A stretch of DNA of 38,541 nt from a virus. Positions 35,526 to 38,541 of this stretch are shown here, in pieces (position 1 is the first letter of the stretch; each line of letters opens with the position of its first letter). The notes under the pieces were generated by a model. It worked only from the letters and a program-made list of their open reading frames with translations, was not told the origin of the DNA and made no database searches. The position numbers and the translations under genes were made by a program. The DNA is taken from positions 1 to 38,541 of the IMG/VR virus record IMGVR_UViG_3300004463_000077. One strand, written 5' to 3'.

Positions 35526-37664
35526 ATGACACAACAAACATCACCTTATCTGGAGGGGAAATTTGGTTGGGAATACGGGGAGAATGGTTGGAACACAGGA
35601 ATGGATGAAAACATTCTCAAATTTTCTTTCATGTTCGATAAGAATGTTGATGGTGTTGTTGCCACACTGCCCCCTGCCGTAAACGGCCAAGCTTGGTTCT
35701 TAACTACTGACAACCGCCTATATTTTGCTGTAGGAACTACTTTTTATTCATCCCCAACACCGAAATGGTTTGAATTTAATGTAAAATCTACGGGGCAATT
35801 GTATGTATTTAACGGAACATCAGCACTTGAGACAGATAGCTTGTCAGAGCTATCCTCTCAACTCGTCACTGTGCAGAGTACTTTAGGTGCATTAGGGACG
35901 GCCGCGTTTTCGGATGCATCTGACTTCGCAACCCAATCAGACTTAGATGTTGCTGCCTCTCAAGCAAACGGGTATACAGATACATTACGGAGTGATCTTG
36001 CAGCTTCTACTGGAAGCACGTTGTCGGGGTTTATTAGGAATAGTCTTCCAGTTAATAATAACACTGTGTCCAAGATTTTGTCTGGGACAGCGATTAGCGT
36101 ATGGGAAAAAGTCAGTTTAATCACAGATAAGCCTACTCCAAGTGATTCAAGCACTTGGGATTGGACTCCGGCTATTCAAGCAGCACTCAATGAAGCTGGG
36201 GCACTACCAACGGGTGGTACAGTAGTCCTTCCAACAGGGAGCTATAGAATCACCAACGTCAATTCTAATCGGTGGGCGTTGAGTATACCAAGTAACACCC
36301 ATTTGATGGGTCTAGGTTACGGTTCTAAGTTGGTAGTGGATCCGGCACTTTCTATTCCAGTCACAACTTTCCATGCTATCATGGTGGGTACAGACACAAC
36401 ACCATCCTCACATGTAAAAATATCGTCGTTGAGACTTATCTGTAATCAAACGGCAATTGGAGGAGCATGGCCGACCACTACTAAATATGTTCAAGGTATA
36501 GCAAGCAGACTTGATAGTGGTGGTGGCCCACTCCTTTTCACAGAAGATGTGACAGTTGAAGGTTGCTGGATCGAAGATGCTAACATTGCTGTAAGCTGTA
36601 CAAAAGATACGAGTATAGATCACAGCACATCTCCCAGAATTCTTGCTCAACACAGAACCTGGAATGTTAGAAATAATGTTATTAAGGGTACAACTAACAA
36701 AGCTATTGAGTTGGCTGAGTGTAGAAATAGCAATATTGTGAGTAACACTTGCCTCTCTGTGATTGATGGGCCGCAAAGTATACAGTCGTCTCGAAATATT
36801 AGTATTGTTTCTAATATTGTAGAATACCGCGTGACAGGCATTAATATTTCTCACAACTCTAGGGGCACAAAAGTAGTTGGTAATACTGTAATCTGCGTAG
36901 ACTCCACAAATGGAGAATCTGCTTTGTTACTTCGATCTGAGCCTTATGCCGACGCCAGTTTTATGCGAGACATTACAATCACTGGTAATGAGTTTATTGA
37001 CGAAGTGACAAGCCATAATACGGTGTTCGCTTTCCAAAACAGAACAGAAAATATTTCCTCCCAAATGCTTGCTATTACAATAACAGGTAATACATTTAGC
37101 GGGAATGTGAAGTTTTTTGACATCAACTCTTTGAACAAACTAGATGCTCGGGATATTACTTTCACAGGTAATACAATGAGTACACTTTCTACTGTGTCTT
37201 TTGCCACATGTAATGTTCGTCAAATTAAGTTTTCATCTAATACTATAACACTTGCTTGCACATTTAATGCTAATGATTGGAGAATAGTTGGTAACACTTT
37301 TAAAGCTAGCTTAACTTTAGCAGCCGCTAGCTCTGGTAACTTCCTTTTGGGTAATGATACCCCTACTTTCGTTGACAGTGGATCTAACAACGCGGGAATC
37401 CCAAACAACGACTTCAACGCCGCAGCACAACACATCCAATCTGGAAGCTTGACTAGCAACGCAACTAACCCAACTGCTGTAGTTTTCTCCGTGCCATTTA
37501 AAACTGGTACAGTGCCTAACGTAGTCCCTGCTACAACTAGCACGGCAGCAGCTTCCGATGCGTATGTTGCTAACATTACAGCTACAGGCTTTGACCTCTA
37601 TACATTCGTTTCAGGTGCAGCAGCAGCACGAGCAGTCAATTGGATCGCTGTTGGTGTTCGCTAG
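35526..37664 (+). CDS. tailspike protein with right-handed beta-helix
   Basis: A 712-residue protein. The N-terminal 170 residues are an attachment region (TQQTSPYLEGKFGWEYGENGWNTGMDENILKFSFMFDKNVDGVV). From about 205 the pattern WDWTPAIQAALNEAGALPTGGTVVLPTGSYRITN begins a pectate-lyase-like beta-helix with many N.I..N rungs (SNIVSNTCLS, ITITGNEF, ITITGNTFSG, DITFTGNTM). The last 75 residues (VVFSVPFKTGTVPNVVP...GFDLYTFVSG...VNWIAVGVR) look like an H-type-lectin-like tip. Such spikes commonly bind or depolymerise surface polysaccharide. Catalytic residues cannot be assigned by eye. Confidence 0.85.
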   Translation: MTQQTSPYLEGKFGWEYGENGWNTGMDENILKFSFMFDKNVDGVVATLPPAVNGQAWFLTTDNRLYFAVGTTFYSSPTPKWFEFNVKSTGQLYVFNGTSALETDSLSELSSQLVTVQSTLGALGTAAFSDASDFATQSDLDVAASQANGYTDTLRSDLAASTGSTLSGFIRNSLPVNNNTVSKILSGTAISVWEKVSLITDKPTPSDSSTWDWTPAIQAALNEAGALPTGGTVVLPTGSYRITNVNSNRWALSIPSNTHLMGLGYGSKLVVDPALSIPVTTFHAIMVGTDTTPSSHVKISSLRLICNQTAIGGAWPTTTKYVQGIASRLDSGGGPLLFTEDVTVEGCWIEDANIAVSCTKDTSIDHSTSPRILAQHRTWNVRNNVIKGTTNKAIELAECRNSNIVSNTCLSVIDGPQSIQSSRNISIVSNIVEYRVTGINISHNSRGTKVVGNTVICVDSTNGESALLLRSEPYADASFMRDITITGNEFIDEVTSHNTVFAFQNRTENISSQMLAITITGNTFSGNVKFFDINSLNKLDARDITFTGNTMSTLSTVSFATCNVRQIKFSSNTITLACTFNANDWRIVGNTFKASLTLAAASSGNFLLGNDTPTFVDSGSNNAGIPNNDFNAAAQHIQSGSLTSNATNPTAVVFSVPFKTGTVPNVVPATTSTAAASDAYVANITATGFDLYTFVSGAAAARAVNWIAVGVR

Positions 37665-37677
37665 TTTAGGTAATTAA

Positions 37678-38223
37678 ATGAAAATCAACACACAAATTGC
37701 CAAGAAACTTTCAGCCTATGGATTAAGCGCTGCTTTAGTTTTAGCTGGTGCTGGGACTGTCTCCTACTATGAAGGTAAGGAGAATAAGGCTTACTTGGAC
37801 CCTGTAAATATTGTGACTATTTGTTATGGCGAAACCAAGAATGTAAAGCTTGGTGATTACAAGACAGATGACCAGTGCTACGAAAGTCTTGCAGAAGACC
37901 TAGTAGCACACGACAAGATTTTGATGTCTGTAGTTAAAGTTCCTATGACAGATTACCAACATGCTGCATTCTTGTCATTTCTCTATAACGTTGGTCCCGG
38001 TAAGAAAGGGGTGAAAGATGGATTTGTTCACCTTAAGAAGACTGGGGCTCCTTCAACAATGCTACGCAAACTCAATGCTGGTGACTATGAAGGAGCTTGT
38101 AATGAGTTCCTAAATTGGATGCAGAAAGGACAAGGGATGTCCGGCATTGAGAAGCGTAGGCGAGATGAAATGGCTATGTGTAAAGGAGAATATGATGAAG
38201 TTAAAAAAGCCAACACTAATTGA
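37678..38223 (+). CDS. SAR endolysin (GH24 lysozyme)
   Basis: A 181-residue muramidase. The N-terminus carries a weakly hydrophobic Gly/Ala-rich segment (LSAYGLSAALVLAGAGTVSYY, about 11-31), fitting a signal-anchor-release domain. The catalytic triad is Glu 32 - eight residues - Asp 41 - five - Thr 47 (YYEG...YLDPVNIVTICYGET). Cys 49 lies close to the active site, and Cys residues further on may form disulfides on activation. SAR endolysins (P1 Lyz, R21) are secreted inactive and released by membrane depolarisation. ATG 37678 follows GGTAATTA, a weak site. Confidence 0.88.
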   Translation: MKINTQIAKKLSAYGLSAALVLAGAGTVSYYEGKENKAYLDPVNIVTICYGETKNVKLGDYKTDDQCYESLAEDLVAHDKILMSVVKVPMTDYQHAAFLSFLYNVGPGKKGVKDGFVHLKKTGAPSTMLRKLNAGDYEGACNEFLNWMQKGQGMSGIEKRRRDEMAMCKGEYDEVKKANTN

Positions 38224-38443
38224 TGATTGGAAAAAGCAACTGAAGTCATATTCTGCACTTAGCTTGTTTGCTAACGTACTTATCGCACTAGCCTATGGTC
38301 TATCACTTGCATTTGGAATGGGGCTTGTTTATATGAGCCCCTTCTACATTGTTCTGGTGATGGGTGGTGTAGCTAGTTTAGGTTTTCTAGGACGATTCAT
38401 CAAGCAAGTGGAAGATGACGAGGATGAGGATAATGCTCAATAG
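38195..38443 (+). CDS. holin
   Basis: I choose the second of two adjacent ATGs (38195) because AAAGGAG is then six bases away. The 82-residue product has a basic N-terminus (MKLKKPTLIDDWKKQLKSYS), two membrane segments (about 20-43 and 48-66: LSLFANVLIALAYGLSLAFGMG; YIVLVMGGVASLGFL) and an acidic tail. It matches DUF7940-type phage holins. With a SAR endolysin it probably acts as a pinholin or depolarising holin. Its start overlaps the endolysin 3' end. Confidence 0.8.
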   Translation: MKLKKPTLIDDWKKQLKSYSALSLFANVLIALAYGLSLAFGMGLVYMSPFYIVLVMGGVASLGFLGRFIKQVEDDEDEDNAQ

Positions 38444-38541
38444 CTGGATGTTTTATCTCATACTTGGTTTGTCTGCAAGTACACTTGGTTTAGGCTATCT
38501 TTCTCTATCTCTGCACGACGATAAGGTGATAGCTGTGGAAG
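38433..38541 (+). CDS. inner-membrane spanin (Rz-like), truncated by window edge
   Basis: ATG 38433 overlaps the holin end (AATGCTCAATAG). The visible 36 residues, MLNSWMFYLILGLSASTLGL and then GYLSLSLHDDKVIAVE, form an N-terminal membrane anchor and the start of a periplasmic part, the i-spanin pattern. Its position after endolysin and holin fits. The C-terminal coiled coil and any overlapping o-spanin lie outside the window. Confidence 0.65.
   Translation, partial: MLNSWMFYLILGLSASTLGLGYLSLSLHDDKVIAVE

Noticed and set aside
1-38541. CRISPR array, insertion sequence, integrase or attachment site
   Set aside because: No regularly spaced direct repeats, transposase, integrase or repeat pair of att type was seen; nothing suggests a temperate or IS-carrying segment.

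Overview
The window is part of the genome of a contractile-tailed (myovirus-type) double-stranded DNA phage, most likely infecting a Gram-negative, probably gammaproteobacterial, host. The head and tail genes are complete and in canonical order. The tail sheath, Dit-like, plug and Gp138-like spike proteins are of types found in contractile phages such as Felix O1-like and KPP10/PAK_P1-like viruses. The lysis cassette (signal-anchor endolysin, holin, start of an inner-membrane spanin) implies an outer membrane. The taxonomic placement is inference; no database search was possible.

Layout. Positions 1-7074 are transcribed leftward: a tight cassette of small, mostly unrecognised proteins with overlapping stop/start codons, interrupted by PhoH-like ATPase, HNH/AP2 endonuclease and ClpP-like protease genes. 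Positions 7075-10015 are the divergent switch region. It is gene-poor, with promoter-like sequences on both strands, two small ORFs, a NUMOD4/HNH_3 endonuclease, a putative small terminase, and four blocks of apparently structured RNA. Positions 10016-12733 hold fibre-like proteins placed, unusually, between the terminase genes. Positions 12865-20639 hold a small SAP-like protein, a GIY-YIG-type endonuclease, large terminase, portal, S49 protease with nested scaffold, decoration protein, major capsid protein and a small head-fibre-like protein. Positions 20726-26596 hold an HNH/AP2 endonuclease, connectors, tail terminator, sheath, tube with two tube-like paralogues, and the tail chaperones. 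Positions 26611-33940 hold tape measure and baseplate (Dit-like, plug, hub, spike, gp25-like, gpJ-like wedge, DUF2612-like). Positions 33962-38541 hold a fifth endonuclease (leftward), tail fibre, tailspike, endolysin, holin and a truncated spanin.

How it works together. Terminase, portal and protease/scaffold build and fill the head; connectors join it to a sheath/tube tail measured by the tape measure; the Dit-like/plug/hub/spike and wedge proteins form the baseplate; the fibre and beta-helical tailspike recognise the host; the final cassette lyses it. GC-rich GAAA-loop hairpins follow the capsid and tube genes and may set their expression.

Most unusual: five homing-type endonucleases in 38.5 kb, and the RNA-rich island at 7.3-10.0 kb. 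The island includes GNRA- and UUCG-capped hairpins, a 14-bp perfect stem, and stems that would mask ribosome binding sites. All folds were done by eye.
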